Made by a program: the position numbers and the translations under genes. From Bacillota bacterium (GTDB lineage Bacteria > Bacillota > Dethiobacteria > Dethiobacterales > Dethiobacteraceae), in the NCBI GenBank assembly GCA_012800795.1, contig JAAZIQ010000031.1:1-34378 (forward strand): a stretch of 34,378 bases of DNA, given 5' to 3'. The notes under the pieces are model-generated. The model did no database searches, was not told the DNA's origin, and saw nothing but the letters and a program-made list of their open reading frames with translations. Positions 1-8,550 of this stretch are shown piece after piece. The first letter of the stretch is position 1; each line of letters starts with the position of its first letter.

Positions 1-332
1 AAGTAACACGGTATCACCAAAGGGATACGGAATAACTGCCTCCTTTGGTTACGTTCAATACTACTAGGACGTCTTATTAATAGTAAGGAAACTTCGCCGC
101 TCCTTTTACGTCCCACCACAGTTGACGTAAAGGCATAAGCAGCATCCTCACTGGTAAATTCAACCCTCACACTGTCACCCTGGCGCAAAAGCAGATATTG
201 CCCTTGAAATACCGGCAAAGTAATGGCCAAAGTCTCCTCTTCTATATCCTGAATCATGCTAAGATAAAGATCATCCTGCGGCTGTGCCGAAACAGTGATT
301 TTCTGACCGAGAAAAAGCTCGTTTTTAGTCAT
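1..332 (-). CDS. ycgR: Flagellar brake protein YcgR-like (PilZ), 3' part cut by window edge
   Basis: This reading frame begins with ATG at 332 behind an AAGGAGTTG-type ribosome site and runs off the left edge, so only the first 110 residues are visible. The start MTKNELFLGQKITV and the following beta-rich stretch resemble the N-terminal YcgR domain that precedes PilZ. Near residue 95 the motif QRRQLFRIP appears, which is the RxxxR element of PilZ domains that grips cyclic di-GMP. In the family, ligand-bound YcgR acts on the rotor/stator to slow or bias the flagellar motor. It follows flhG by 12 bases and is the last visible gene of the flagellar operon. The C-terminal PilZ barrel lies outside the window, so completeness cannot be judged. 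Confidence 0.85.
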   Translation of the reverse strand, partial: MTKNELFLGQKITVSAQPQDDLYLSMIQDIEEETLAITLPVFQGQYLLLRQGDSVRVEFTSEDAAYAFTSTVVGRKRSGEVSLLLIRRPSSIERNQRRQLFRIPLVIPCY

Positions 333-344
333 AAGACAACTCCT

Positions 345-1223
345 TTAACCTTTTTCCCATAGCTGAACCAGCCGGTACAAAAAACCTGGCAGGCCGCGCT
401 TTTTTTCCACCGGTACAGCAAGTAACGTTCCCGCAATGCGCCGTACATTCTCTGCTGCTGCAGAATGGGGGTAAAGAGTAATAAAAGGCTGCTGTTGTTT
501 TACCGCCATGGCTACGCGCTGATCACTGCAAATCTCACCTAAAAATTGCAATTCCATCTGCAAAAATTTCTCACAGGCCCTCATCAGGCGCTCCGCAGTT
601 TCTTTACCCTCCCGCGCATTTTTTACCTGATTAACAATTAAATTTATTTTTTGCTGCAGCTGCTGCCTTGCCGTTACTTTAATAACACCATAAGCATCAC
701 AAATAGCCGTTGGTTCCGGTGTGGTTATCATCAACATTTCGTCGGCAGCCGCCACAAAAGATAGAACAGTGCGGGATAATCCTGCTCCCGTATCAATTAA
801 AATAATATCAGCCATATCTTCCAGTAACTGCAAATCATTAATCAGAGCTCTTCTTTTCTCTTCGGAAAGATCAGCCAGCTCTGTCAAGCCTGAACCGCCG
901 GGCAGTAAAATAACCCCGGCAGGCCCTTTGATAGCAATTTCCGCTAAATTCTTTCTGCCGCGCACCACATCGTATAAAGTGTATCTGGGCACTACTCCCA
1001 ACATCACGTCAAGATTGGCCAGACCTAAATCAGCATCTAAAATGGCAACGCGTTTACCAAATTGTGCCAAGGCCAAGCTCAAGTTTACTACCAGATTTGT
1101 TTTCCCAACGCCGCCTTTACCGCTGGTTACGGTAATGATGCGGCTCTTAATTTTTGTTTTTTCGAGCGGCTGCGGCTTCTGAGGTGACAAAGCAAGCCGG
1201 CGCAAACGTGCTGCTTGATCCAA
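345..1223 (-). CDS. flhG: Flagellar number/placement ATPase FlhG (MinD-like, YlxH)
   Basis: A 292-residue MinD/ParA-family ATPase that controls flagellar number and placement with FlhF. The deviant Walker A motif SGKGGVGKT lies at residues 34-42, followed by the D-L-G-L-A-N-L-D segment and the LIDTGAGLS Walker B-like motif. The extreme N-terminus DQAARLRRL matches the DQAxxLR helix that in FlhG proteins stimulates the FlhF GTPase. The C-terminal FLYRLVQLWEKG could be the amphipathic membrane helix. The start is TTG at 1223, supported by AAAGGGGTGA, which overlaps the flhF stop; the unusual start may lower expression. Its position directly after flhF matches the common flhF-flhG pair. Confidence 0.95.
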   Translation of the reverse strand: MDQAARLRRLALSPQKPQPLEKTKIKSRIITVTSGKGGVGKTNLVVNLSLALAQFGKRVAILDADLGLANLDVMLGVVPRYTLYDVVRGRKNLAEIAIKGPAGVILLPGGSGLTELADLSEEKRRALINDLQLLEDMADIILIDTGAGLSRTVLSFVAAADEMLMITTPEPTAICDAYGVIKVTARQQLQQKINLIVNQVKNAREGKETAERLMRACEKFLQMELQFLGEICSDQRVAMAVKQQQPFITLYPHSAAAENVRRIAGTLLAVPVEKKRGLPGFLYRLVQLWEKG

Positions 1224-1228
1224 TCAGC

Positions 1229-2299
1229 TCACCCCTTTAAAATAAGTTCCGCCATTTTTACCGCGTCGGCTTCCTCTAAATCATCCGGCACATTTTGTCC
1301 CGTTGTCAGATAAGTAACAGGCATCCCTGTGGCAGAGATGGCATTTAAAATGGCACCATAGCTTGAAGTTTCATCTAGCTTAGTAAAGATTAAACGGTTA
1401 TAGCCGGTTTGCCGAAATTTATCGACGATTAAATATAAATCACTTGTTTTGGTGGTGACACTAAGAACTAAAAATATTTCTGCCCGGGGCAGCTGTGCCA
1501 GAAAAGAACTCAGCTCCATTACCTGCAGCGAATTATTGGCACTGCGGCCCGCCGTATCCACCAAAATAAGATCTCGATCAGCCAGGCGTTCCATAGCCCG
1601 GGTAATGTCTTTTGGCGTCATGGCAACTTCTATGGGAATACCGGTAATATCGGCATAAGTGCGTAATTGTTCCACCGCACCGATGCGAAAAGTATCAATT
1701 GTAATCATGCCCACCTTTTTTTTCTGATACAAAGCAAAATGGGCCGCCAGTTTTGCCAAAGTAGTTGTTTTCCCCACACCTGTAGGGCCGGTGAAAGCAA
1801 GAATCCTAGCATCAGCCGGCAACTTCTCCGTAAGTATTTTCTGCTCTATTTTTTTCTGTAAAAGCAGCTTCATTACTTCATCCTTGACCGGTTCGCCGTC
1901 ACCAAACTCCTTTTCAATCTCTGCCAGTATTGTTTGGGCCAGCTTTTCTTCCACCCCCTGCATTACCAACTGCTGCCAGTAGGGGAAGTATGGCCCCTGT
2001 TCCACCAGTGTCTGTTTTTGCTGCAGCATAAACATTTGCTGCATCATTTGTTTCAATTTCCCTATTTCATTTTGCCAGCGCATTTCTGTGGCAAAATCCT
2101 TTTGTTTGGCATGGGAATTATCAGAGCCGTCAACGGCTGCCGTTATTTCAATCATGGGCGGAGCAAACAAACCAAGCAGGCCTTTTTTCCTGACCTTGCG
2201 GCTTTGCAGAATAATGGCGTCCGGTCCCAACTCCTTTTTAATCTGCTGCAATCCTTCCTGGACATTATCTACGCAATATGTTTTAACTCTCAAGCTCAT
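1229..2299 (-). CDS. flhF: Flagellar biosynthesis GTPase FlhF
   Basis: A 356-residue SRP-family GTPase that positions the nascent flagellum at the membrane. The N-terminal B domain opens with MSLRVKTYCVDNVQEGL and the typical KKELGPDAIILQSRK segment. A low-complexity Q/M-rich linker covers about residues 80-100. The NG domain has the P-loop GPTGVGKTTT at 171-180, DTAGR at 248-252 and TKLD at 306-309, so all nucleotide-binding motifs are intact. The gene overlaps the end of flhA by 17 bases and its stop lies within the ribosome site of flhG, indicating translational coupling of the three. Confidence 0.96.
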   Translation of the reverse strand: MSLRVKTYCVDNVQEGLQQIKKELGPDAIILQSRKVRKKGLLGLFAPPMIEITAAVDGSDNSHAKQKDFATEMRWQNEIGKLKQMMQQMFMLQQKQTLVEQGPYFPYWQQLVMQGVEEKLAQTILAEIEKEFGDGEPVKDEVMKLLLQKKIEQKILTEKLPADARILAFTGPTGVGKTTTLAKLAAHFALYQKKKVGMITIDTFRIGAVEQLRTYADITGIPIEVAMTPKDITRAMERLADRDLILVDTAGRSANNSLQVMELSSFLAQLPRAEIFLVLSVTTKTSDLYLIVDKFRQTGYNRLIFTKLDETSSYGAILNAISATGMPVTYLTTGQNVPDDLEEADAVKMAELILKG

Positions 2300-4361
2300 T
2301 CACCATCCCCACAGATTCTACGTGTATACCTGCCGCAATTTCATTAAAAGACAAAACCACTAAATTTGGCATAAATCTATCAGCCAAGCGTCTTAGCGGC
2401 AGGCGGATACGAGAGGAAGTCAGTACTACAGGTGTATATCCCTGCATTGCTTCCCGTTCGGCATAGCGGGAAATATTTTTAAATAAATTTTGTGCCACCT
2501 GCGGCTCCAAGACGGGAAAGGCTCCATGATGTGTATTTTGTACTGCGTCGGCAATTTGCTGTTCCACCGGCGGAGCCAAGGAAATTACTCGCAGTTTCCC
2601 TCCACTGGCATACTGATGGCTAATAGTACGTGCCAAAGCCTGGCGAACATATTCTGTGAGCAAATCTGTCTCCCGTATTGTACGGGCATAATCTGCCAGT
2701 GTTTCAAAAATTGTCACCAAATCCCTGATCGGTACCCTTTCCTGCAGCAAATTCTGCAGTACTTTCTGAATTTCACCTAAAGTCAAAAGATCCGGCACCA
2801 GCTCTTCCACCACAGCAGGCTGTTTCTCCTTAACCAGTTCAATTAGCTCTTTTACTTCCTGTCGTCCCAACAGTTCATGCGCATATTTTTTAATGATTTC
2901 CGTCAGGTGGGTAATAAGAACCGTGCTGGCATCAACCACCGTATAACCCGCCATTTCCGCCTGTTCGCGGTGCTCTGCCGCAATCCACAGCGCCGGCAGG
3001 CCAAAGGTGGGTTCTGTGGTAGGATGACCCGGTAAATCAAGTTGATCTTCAGCCAGAGGATTCATGGCCAAGAAGAAGCCAGGCCGCAGTTCACCGCCGG
3101 CAATCTCATTGCCCTTTAATTTCAGGCGGTAATTATTGGGGGGCAGCTGCAGATTATCCCGGATGCGGATAGGCTGCACCACAATTCCCAATTCCAAGGC
3201 ACACTGCCTCCGGCAGGCCGTAATCCGCTCCAATAAGTCACCGCCTTGGTCTTTATCGGTAAGGCTGATCAAATTGTAACCTATTTCAATTTCTAACGGC
3301 TCCACCACCAACAGATTTAAAACGCTCTCCGGCTGTACAGCCCGGGCAGCCGGCTTTTCCGCACGCAAGCGCGCAGCGGCTTCTTTTTCCTTCTCTTCTT
3401 GGAAAAGTAAATATGCTGTTCCGGCGGCCGCCAGCGCCAAGATAAAAAACGGAAAAAAGGGAATTTGCGGCACCAAACTCAAAAGCAATAAAATCCCTGC
3501 TGCCAGTACCATTACCCGGGGAAAGCTAAGTATTTGTTTTGAAAGATCTTGTCCAAAGCTCCCCTCGGCGGCACTGCGGGTTACCAGCATTCCGGCCGCA
3601 GTAGAAACCAATAAAGAAGGAATTTGCGAGACCAGTCCGTCCCCAACCGTTAGCAGAATAAAGCGCTCAATGGCCTCTTCAAAAGATAGGCCCAACTGTG
3701 TCACCCCGACGACAAAACCGCCGATTATATTAATAAAAACAATAATGATTCCGGCCACCGCATCGCCGCGGACAAACTTGCTGGCACCATCCATGGCACC
3801 GTAAAAATCGGCTTCTGCCTGCAGCGCCTCACGGCGCCGGCGAGCTTCCTCTTCAGTAATGAGGCCGGCATTAAAATCGGCATCAATGCTCATTTGTTTT
3901 CCCGGCATGGCATCAAGGGTAAAACGGGCCGCCACCTCCGCTACTCTGCCGGAACCATTGGTAATGACAACAAATTGAATAATGGTAATAATAATGAAAA
4001 TTACAAGTCCAACCACATAATTGCTGCCGGCTACAAAATTACCAAAGGCCTGAATAATGCTCCCGGCTTCGCCGCGGGTTAAAATGAGCCGCGTAGAAGA
4101 AATATTTAAAGCCAAACGAAAAAGTGTAACAACCAGTAGCATGGAAGGAAAAACGGAAAACTGTAAAACTTCCGTGGTAAAAAGAGTTAAAAGCATTATC
4201 ACCAGCGACAAGGCAATGGAAATGGTCAGCAATATATCAAGAACAAGCGGCGGCAGAGGAATGATAATAATCATAACAATACCGACCACAGCAGCGGCCA
4301 CAATCATATCCATATTTTTCCTGATTTCCCGCCATTGCCGGTGCGCCAGCGGATTTGTCAT
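2283..4361 (-). CDS. flhA: Flagellar type III export gate protein FlhA
   Basis: A 692-residue protein, normal for FlhA, the large export-gate subunit that couples proton flow to secretion and docks chaperone-substrate complexes. The first ~330 residues hold about eight hydrophobic segments, including the FHIPEP-family stretch GDAVAGIIIVFINIIGGFVVG. The remaining half is the cytosolic docking domain (LGREVKE-type helices, a GELRPG loop, and the conserved DPxxEQ-like region replaced here by AVQNTHHG). The start ATG at 4361 has AAAGGATG upstream. It lies between flhB and flhF as in most Firmicutes. Confidence 0.97.
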   Translation of the reverse strand: MTNPLAHRQWREIRKNMDMIVAAAVVGIVMIIIIPLPPLVLDILLTISIALSLVIMLLTLFTTEVLQFSVFPSMLLVVTLFRLALNISSTRLILTRGEAGSIIQAFGNFVAGSNYVVGLVIFIIITIIQFVVITNGSGRVAEVAARFTLDAMPGKQMSIDADFNAGLITEEEARRRREALQAEADFYGAMDGASKFVRGDAVAGIIIVFINIIGGFVVGVTQLGLSFEEAIERFILLTVGDGLVSQIPSLLVSTAAGMLVTRSAAEGSFGQDLSKQILSFPRVMVLAAGILLLLSLVPQIPFFPFFILALAAAGTAYLLFQEEKEKEAAARLRAEKPAARAVQPESVLNLLVVEPLEIEIGYNLISLTDKDQGGDLLERITACRRQCALELGIVVQPIRIRDNLQLPPNNYRLKLKGNEIAGGELRPGFFLAMNPLAEDQLDLPGHPTTEPTFGLPALWIAAEHREQAEMAGYTVVDASTVLITHLTEIIKKYAHELLGRQEVKELIELVKEKQPAVVEELVPDLLTLGEIQKVLQNLLQERVPIRDLVTIFETLADYARTIRETDLLTEYVRQALARTISHQYASGGKLRVISLAPPVEQQIADAVQNTHHGAFPVLEPQVAQNLFKNISRYAEREAMQGYTPVVLTSSRIRLPLRRLADRFMPNLVVLSFNEIAAGIHVESVGMVNELES

Positions 4362-4387
4362 GAACTTTCATCCTTTCTTAACACATC

Positions 4388-5458
4388 TTAAAAAGAGCGG
4401 CCTTTCATTCTATAGACATGTGCCAGTATTTCCGCCACCGCCTGGTACATTTCCACGGGAATAGCCTGTCCCAACTCCACCTGCTCATAAAGCATCCGGG
4501 CTACTTCCTTGTTTTCAACCAAGGGTATTTGATGTTCCTGAGCTCGTTCCCGAATGCGCTGGGCAATATAACCGGCTCCCTTTGCCACCACCACCGGCGC
4601 CACATCCTCTTCTTCCCGGTAGCGCAGAGCAACGGCCAGGTGGGTGGGGTTAGTTACAACCACCGTGGCGCTGGGAATATCCTGCAGCATTCTCTGTAAG
4701 GCAATTTTGCGCTGAACTTCGCGAATCCGTGCCTTTAAGTGAGGATCCCCTTCCATTTGCTTTAACTCTTCTTTGATTTCCTGTTTACTCATTTTCATGC
4801 TTTTGTTGTATTCATAGCGCTGATAGCAATAATCTGCCAGCGCCAAAACTAAAAAGGTCACAGCAATTCTTAGGGATAAGCCTAAAGATAAACTGCGGAT
4901 TATTTCCCACATACCGCCTGGATTCTGATACAGAACCATAAAAAGCATCTCCAGCTTGTTGCGAATAAACTGCCAGGCCACAAGCCCCACTAAAGAAACC
5001 TTCAGCAGCGCCTTTAACAGTTCAAAAAGGGCGCGTTTGGAGAAAATCCTCTGTAGCCCGCTGATGGGATTAACCCGATTTAATTGAGGCGTAATGGCCG
5101 CCGGTGTATATAAAAAACCTATTTGCAAAATATTGCCTGCAGCGGCACTTAGAAAAGCTATAAGCAAAACGGGCAGCGCCAGCCGGGCAAAATTAAAAAC
5201 TGCAGTGAGAGTAATCCGGCCCAAATTGCCTCGAGTAAGACTGCCGCCGTCAAAGCGCAAATAACTAATGAGCATACGGGAACAGCTATCCCAAATTTTA
5301 GGGCTGATATTCAGAAAAAACAGAGTTAAAGCCATTAAATTGATGGCTGAAACTAATTCAGTTGATTTTACCACCTGTCCCTTTTTTCTTGCTTCCTCTT
5401 TACGCCGCGGAGTGGGGTCTTCAGTCTTATCGTCGGCAGCAAAAAGCTGCAAATCCAA
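4388..5458 (-). CDS. flhB: Flagellar type III export switch protein FlhB
   Basis: A 356-residue export-gate protein that switches secretion from rod/hook to filament substrates. The N-terminus has the family signature DLQLFA and KTEDPTPRRKEEARKKGQ. Four membrane segments follow (about 38-58, 90-115, 150-170, 190-212). The autocleavage motif NPTH is intact at residues 270-273 within TVVVTNPTHLAVALRY. The start appears to be TTG at 5458 (codons TTG GAT TTG CAG), preceded by GCAGGGAT; no upstream ATG fits and the family signature begins at once. The fliR stop is 14 bases upstream. Confidence 0.96.
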   Translation of the reverse strand: MDLQLFAADDKTEDPTPRRKEEARKKGQVVKSTELVSAINLMALTLFFLNISPKIWDSCSRMLISYLRFDGGSLTRGNLGRITLTAVFNFARLALPVLLIAFLSAAAGNILQIGFLYTPAAITPQLNRVNPISGLQRIFSKRALFELLKALLKVSLVGLVAWQFIRNKLEMLFMVLYQNPGGMWEIIRSLSLGLSLRIAVTFLVLALADYCYQRYEYNKSMKMSKQEIKEELKQMEGDPHLKARIREVQRKIALQRMLQDIPSATVVVTNPTHLAVALRYREEEDVAPVVVAKGAGYIAQRIRERAQEHQIPLVENKEVARMLYEQVELGQAIPVEMYQAVAEILAHVYRMKGRSF

Positions 5459-5472
5459 GTATCCCTGCGGCC

Positions 5473-6228
5473 TTATATGAGACGGAGAAAAGCAATAATG
5501 TTGGTCTGCACCTTGAGGAAAATCTGCTCGATAAAAGGGGCCAGGTAAGGAAGTATCAGATAAACAGTAAATAAGGCAACCCCTACCTTCAGCGGCATCC
5601 CCACAATAAGTACATGGAGTTGGGGAACGGTTTTTGATAATAAGCCTAAAGCCAAATCACAAAAGATCAAAACAGCCAGCACCGGTGCCGCCAGCTGCAG
5701 CGCAATGAGCACGGTTTCAGTAAAAAAATTTATTAAAGGAGGAAGTAGTGCTGCCTGAAAAACCACGCCGCCGGGCGGTATCAGTTCCACGCTGCGAGCT
5801 AAAGCTAAAAACAAATAATGATGGGCATTGGTGTAAAAGAAAAGAATCAGAGCCAGCAAATAGTAATACTGTCCGAAAATAGTAACCTGTCCGGCATACA
5901 TGGGATCAAATAAAGTGGACATGGCCAAACCGGCCTGTAAATCTATAAGCTGCCCCGCCATCCGGATGGCGGTAAACAGCAGGAAAGCCAAATAGCCCAG
6001 GGCTAACCCCAGCAATACTTCTGAAAAAACCGCTAGTAGGTAAAGCAGTAAATGCGCAGGCAAAACTATTTCCTGCGGTGACTCGGCCAAATAAATTAAA
6101 TAAGCAAAAAGTCCCGCGAAAGCTATTTTAATTGCCGTAGGTGTGCCCCGCCAGTTAAAGAACGGTAAAACCACCATGATGGCTGTAAAACGGATGAAAA
6201 GCAGAAAATATGTTGCTGCTGCTGTCAT
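5473..6228 (-). CDS. fliR: Flagellar type III export gate protein FliR
   Basis: A 251-residue, very hydrophobic protein, matching FliR, which builds the export gate core with FliP and FliQ. About six hydrophobic segments are visible. The region RMAGQLIDLQAGLAMSTLFDP is the hallmark of FliR/SctT proteins. The ATG start has AGGTGC upstream and lies 7 bases from fliQ. It sits in the standard fliO-fliP-fliQ-fliR-flhB-flhA run. Confidence 0.96.
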   Translation of the reverse strand: MTAAATYFLLFIRFTAIMVVLPFFNWRGTPTAIKIAFAGLFAYLIYLAESPQEIVLPAHLLLYLLAVFSEVLLGLALGYLAFLLFTAIRMAGQLIDLQAGLAMSTLFDPMYAGQVTIFGQYYYLLALILFFYTNAHHYLFLALARSVELIPPGGVVFQAALLPPLINFFTETVLIALQLAAPVLAVLIFCDLALGLLSKTVPQLHVLIVGMPLKVGVALFTVYLILPYLAPFIEQIFLKVQTNIIAFLRLI

Positions 6229-6235
6229 TTTGCAC

Positions 6236-6505
6236 CTATGAAACCAAGGAGGACATCTCGGTAAATAAACGTGTCGTAATGGAGATTAAAATGTTAAGCA
6301 TCCAATTGCCAAAGAGCAGAAGGCCAATTAAAATAGCAACAATTTTAGGTACAAAGGTAAGGGTTTGTTCCTGAATCTGCGTTGTTGCCTGAAAAATACT
6401 CACCAGCAAACCCACCATCAAACCGATAATTAGAAGGGGGGCCGCCACCGTCAGCGTTGTCAATATAGCATCCCTGGCAATTGCCAAAACATATTCTTGC
6501 GACAT
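6236..6505 (-). CDS. fliQ: Flagellar type III export gate protein FliQ
   Basis: An 89-residue protein with two membrane hairpin helices (about 14-38 and 52-75), the usual FliQ size. The sequences GLLVSIFQATTQIQEQTLTF and KIVAILIGLLLFGNWML carry the family's conserved Q-A-x-T-Q-I-x-E-x-T-L-x-F pattern. FliQ packs around FliP in the export gate. The ATG start has a good GGAGGATATC ribosome site. It lies 14 bases from fliP and 7 bases from fliR. Confidence 0.96.
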   Translation of the reverse strand: MSQEYVLAIARDAILTTLTVAAPLLIIGLMVGLLVSIFQATTQIQEQTLTFVPKIVAILIGLLLFGNWMLNILISITTRLFTEMSSLVS

Positions 6506-6519
6506 GATATCCTCCGTTC

Positions 6520-7293
6520 TTACCTAAAGCTTTCTACCACAGATTTAACTACTAAATGCCATCCGTCTACCATCACAAAAAGCAGCAATTTAAACGGCAG
6601 TGAAACCATTACCGGCGGCAGCATAAACATACCCATTGACATTAAAACACTGGCCACCACCATATCTATAATTAAAAAGGGGACAAATAACATAAAACCC
6701 ATTTGGAAAGCAGTTTTTAATTCCGAAATAACAAAAGCCGGTATCAGAACATTGAGTGGGACATCTGCGCGCGTTTCCGGGCGCGGAGCCTTGGCAATAT
6801 TTAAAAAGAGGGCTAAATCTTTTTCCCGTGTATAACGAAACATAAAATTACGCAAAGGTTCCGCTCCCATTTCCAGAGCCTCTTCCTGTGAAATTTCTTC
6901 ATTTAGATAGGGCTCAATGGCCGTTGTTTTTATCTCGTTATAAACGGGTGACATAATAAAGATTGTCAAAAGCAGTGCCAGACCGATGAGAACCTGATTG
7001 GGTGGTACCTGCTGCGTGGCCAAGGCACTGCGCATAAAAGAGAGTACCACCACAATACGGGTAAAAGAAGTCATTAAGACTAAAATTGCCGGTACCAGCG
7101 TCAAAACAGTTAACAGTATCAGCAGCTGTAATGAGCCCACCACTTCTTGAGGTTCAGAAGCTGTCCCCACATTAATATTTAAATTGGGAATGGGTAATGG
7201 CTGTGCCTGGGCAGTGGAAGGAGGAAGAACCAAAAGAACTGCCACTATAAACAGGAAAGCGGCGGCTTTAAAAAATTTACTGTTGCCCTTCAT
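6520..7293 (-). CDS. fliP: Flagellar type III export gate protein FliP
   Basis: FliP is the pentameric core of the export gate. The protein opens with a cleavable-type signal peptide (basic MKGNSKFFK, a hydrophobic core, then AQAQP), usual for FliP. It continues with the family's LTLVPAILVLMTSFTRIVVVL and ends with VMVDGWHLVVKSVVESFR. The frame stays open upstream to a TTG at 7350, but GGTGAT lies seven bases before the ATG at 7293, so I place the start there; ATG at 7302 is an alternative. The 257-residue product fits the family. The start overlaps the fliO end by about 17 bases. Confidence 0.94.
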   Translation of the reverse strand: MKGNSKFFKAAAFLFIVAVLLVLPPSTAQAQPLPIPNLNINVGTASEPQEVVGSLQLLILLTVLTLVPAILVLMTSFTRIVVVLSFMRSALATQQVPPNQVLIGLALLLTIFIMSPVYNEIKTTAIEPYLNEEISQEEALEMGAEPLRNFMFRYTREKDLALFLNIAKAPRPETRADVPLNVLIPAFVISELKTAFQMGFMLFVPFLIIDMVVASVLMSMGMFMLPPVMVSLPFKLLLFVMVDGWHLVVKSVVESFR

Positions 7294-7639
7294 TTTGCTC
7301 ATCACCCATTCCACCAAAAGCTTTTTTCTTGGCCTGTAAAATGCCGGCAAAACCGGCAGCGCCCGCTTCTTTTATTTCAATGTCCTCTGTGGAAATTTCA
7401 CTGAAAAATTGTAATGTGGTGGGGGTCAGGCCCAGAAGAAAAAAACGACTGCCAACTTTTACTAAATAAAGCGCGATGCGGGGAGCCAAGGGCAAGCGCT
7501 CTATGACCTCCATATTACCACGACGCTGCAGGCTACCGCGCTGCAGATGGGGCAGCAGATAGCGCAGGCTGCCGTAAGCCAGTGCGATTACTAAAGCTAG
7601 GCTGCCTAGCAACTTAATAATGATTAAAAAATCTTCCAT
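7277..7639 (-). CDS. fliO: Flagellar protein FliO (FliZ-type) export gate assembly factor
   Basis: A 120-residue protein with one N-terminal membrane helix (about residues 5-28, LIIIKLLGSLALVIALAYGSL) and a small basic cytosolic domain containing the pattern GNMEVIERLPLAPRIALYLVKVG. This is the FliO core that helps FliP pentamers assemble. The C-terminal tail is poorly conserved and overlaps the fliP start. AGAGGATTAG precedes the ATG. Its place between fliN and fliP agrees. FliO is a weakly conserved family, so the call relies on this core pattern plus context. Confidence 0.88.
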   Translation of the reverse strand: MEDFLIIIKLLGSLALVIALAYGSLRYLLPHLQRGSLQRRGNMEVIERLPLAPRIALYLVKVGSRFFLLGLTPTTLQFFSEISTEDIEIKEAGAAGFAGILQAKKKAFGGMGDEQNEGQQ

Positions 7640-7644
7640 CTTTG

Positions 7645-8067
7645 CTAATCCTCTACATAACGATTTCGCATTTTAAAATCCACCACTCTGCAGCCAATAT
7701 TTTCATTAATTACCACCACTTCCGCAAAGGCTAAAGGTTTATCGTTAACACATAAAACGGCATCATCACCGGCAGCGCTGTTAAGTTTAATAACGGAGTT
7801 TTCCCCTAGCTGCAGTATCTCCCGTACGGTCAGCGTGGCGCGGCCTAACTCCAGCGACAGCTTAACGGGTACAGCGCGAAAAAAATCTAGTTCCCGCTGT
7901 TTTTTTCCCTTAGGCTTATGGGGAGTTAATTCAGGAAACTCCACACCAGCAATGGTTAGTTCCTCGCTACCCTCCCCGCTGCCGGCCGGATCCGGTGACA
8001 TTTTTTCCGCCTGCAAACGCTTCATCATTTCTTCAATTTCCTGCTGTGTTAAATTATTTGCGCTCAT
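7645..8067 (-). CDS. fliN: Flagellar switch protein FliN with a FliM/FliY-like N-terminal motif
   Basis: A 140-residue protein. Residues 58-137 form a SpoA/FliN domain (AVPVKLSLELGRATLTVREI, then LGENSVIKLN and VINENIGCRVVDF), the building block of the C-ring. The N-terminus reads LTQQEIEEMMKRL at residues 6-18. This resembles the LSQxEIDALL peptide by which FliM and FliY bind phosphorylated CheY. Ordinary short FliN proteins do not usually carry it. Residues 20-55 are a charged linker. The gene starts 9 bases after fliL and no fliM lies between them. It could be viewed as a shortened FliY lacking the CheC-like phosphatase domain. The ATG has AGGGGGAAG upstream. Confidence 0.9.
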   Translation of the reverse strand: MSANNLTQQEIEEMMKRLQAEKMSPDPAGSGEGSEELTIAGVEFPELTPHKPKGKKQRELDFFRAVPVKLSLELGRATLTVREILQLGENSVIKLNSAAGDDAVLCVNDKPLAFAEVVVINENIGCRVVDFKMRNRYVED

Positions 8068-8076
8068 GGCTTCCCC

Positions 8077-8550
8077 CTACTGCACAATGAATTCAGTAAA
8101 ATAAATATCTTTCACTTCTCCGGAAGTCAGCACCGAGTTTATTTCACCCATTAGTTCAGTCCGCAGCTTCTCCAGGCTTTCTTCTTCCGCCAAGTCTGCT
8201 GCAGTCCAGCGGCGCAACACGGTAATGGTTAAATCCCGCAGCTGCGGTTGCCTTTTCTCCAATTCCTCCAGGAGTCTCCCTTCTTGATAAGCAATAACCA
8301 CCCCTGTTTTTAGATAACGCCTTTGATTGGCATCATTCAGATTAACGGTAAAACCTTCCGGGCCAAACAGTTCATAATAACCGTTTTGTATTCTGGCAGG
8401 GGAGCCTGGGAGACTGAAAAAACTTCTGCCGCTGCCCAGATTGTACATGCCGACCATTAACACCAAAAGCCCTAACAGCCCCAGTAGAACGGCTACAATT
8501 TTTGTCCCGGCACTTTTTACTCCCTCGTTTTTTGCCTCATTAGCTGCCAT
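8077..8550 (-). CDS. fliL: Flagellar basal body-associated protein FliL
   Basis: A 157-residue single-pass membrane protein. The N-terminal helix (about 17-40, KIVAVLLGLLGLLVLMVGMY) is followed by an external domain with GFTVNLNDANQRRYLKTGVVIAY, the family's strand pattern, and the ending VKDIYFTEFIVQ. FliL forms rings around the stator and stabilises its active state. It overlaps the 3' end of motB by 11 bases and precedes fliN, in line with a stator-associated role. The ribosome site is GGGGGAAAG. Confidence 0.94.
   Translation of the reverse strand: MAANEAKNEGVKSAGTKIVAVLLGLLGLLVLMVGMYNLGSGRSFFSLPGSPARIQNGYYELFGPEGFTVNLNDANQRRYLKTGVVIAYQEGRLLEELEKRQPQLRDLTITVLRRWTAADLAEEESLEKLRTELMGEINSVLTSGEVKDIYFTEFIVQ

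Noticed and set aside
7294-7350. Upstream TTG-started extension of fliP
   Set aside because: It would put a basic leader before the signal peptide, lies within fliO, and has no ribosome site.
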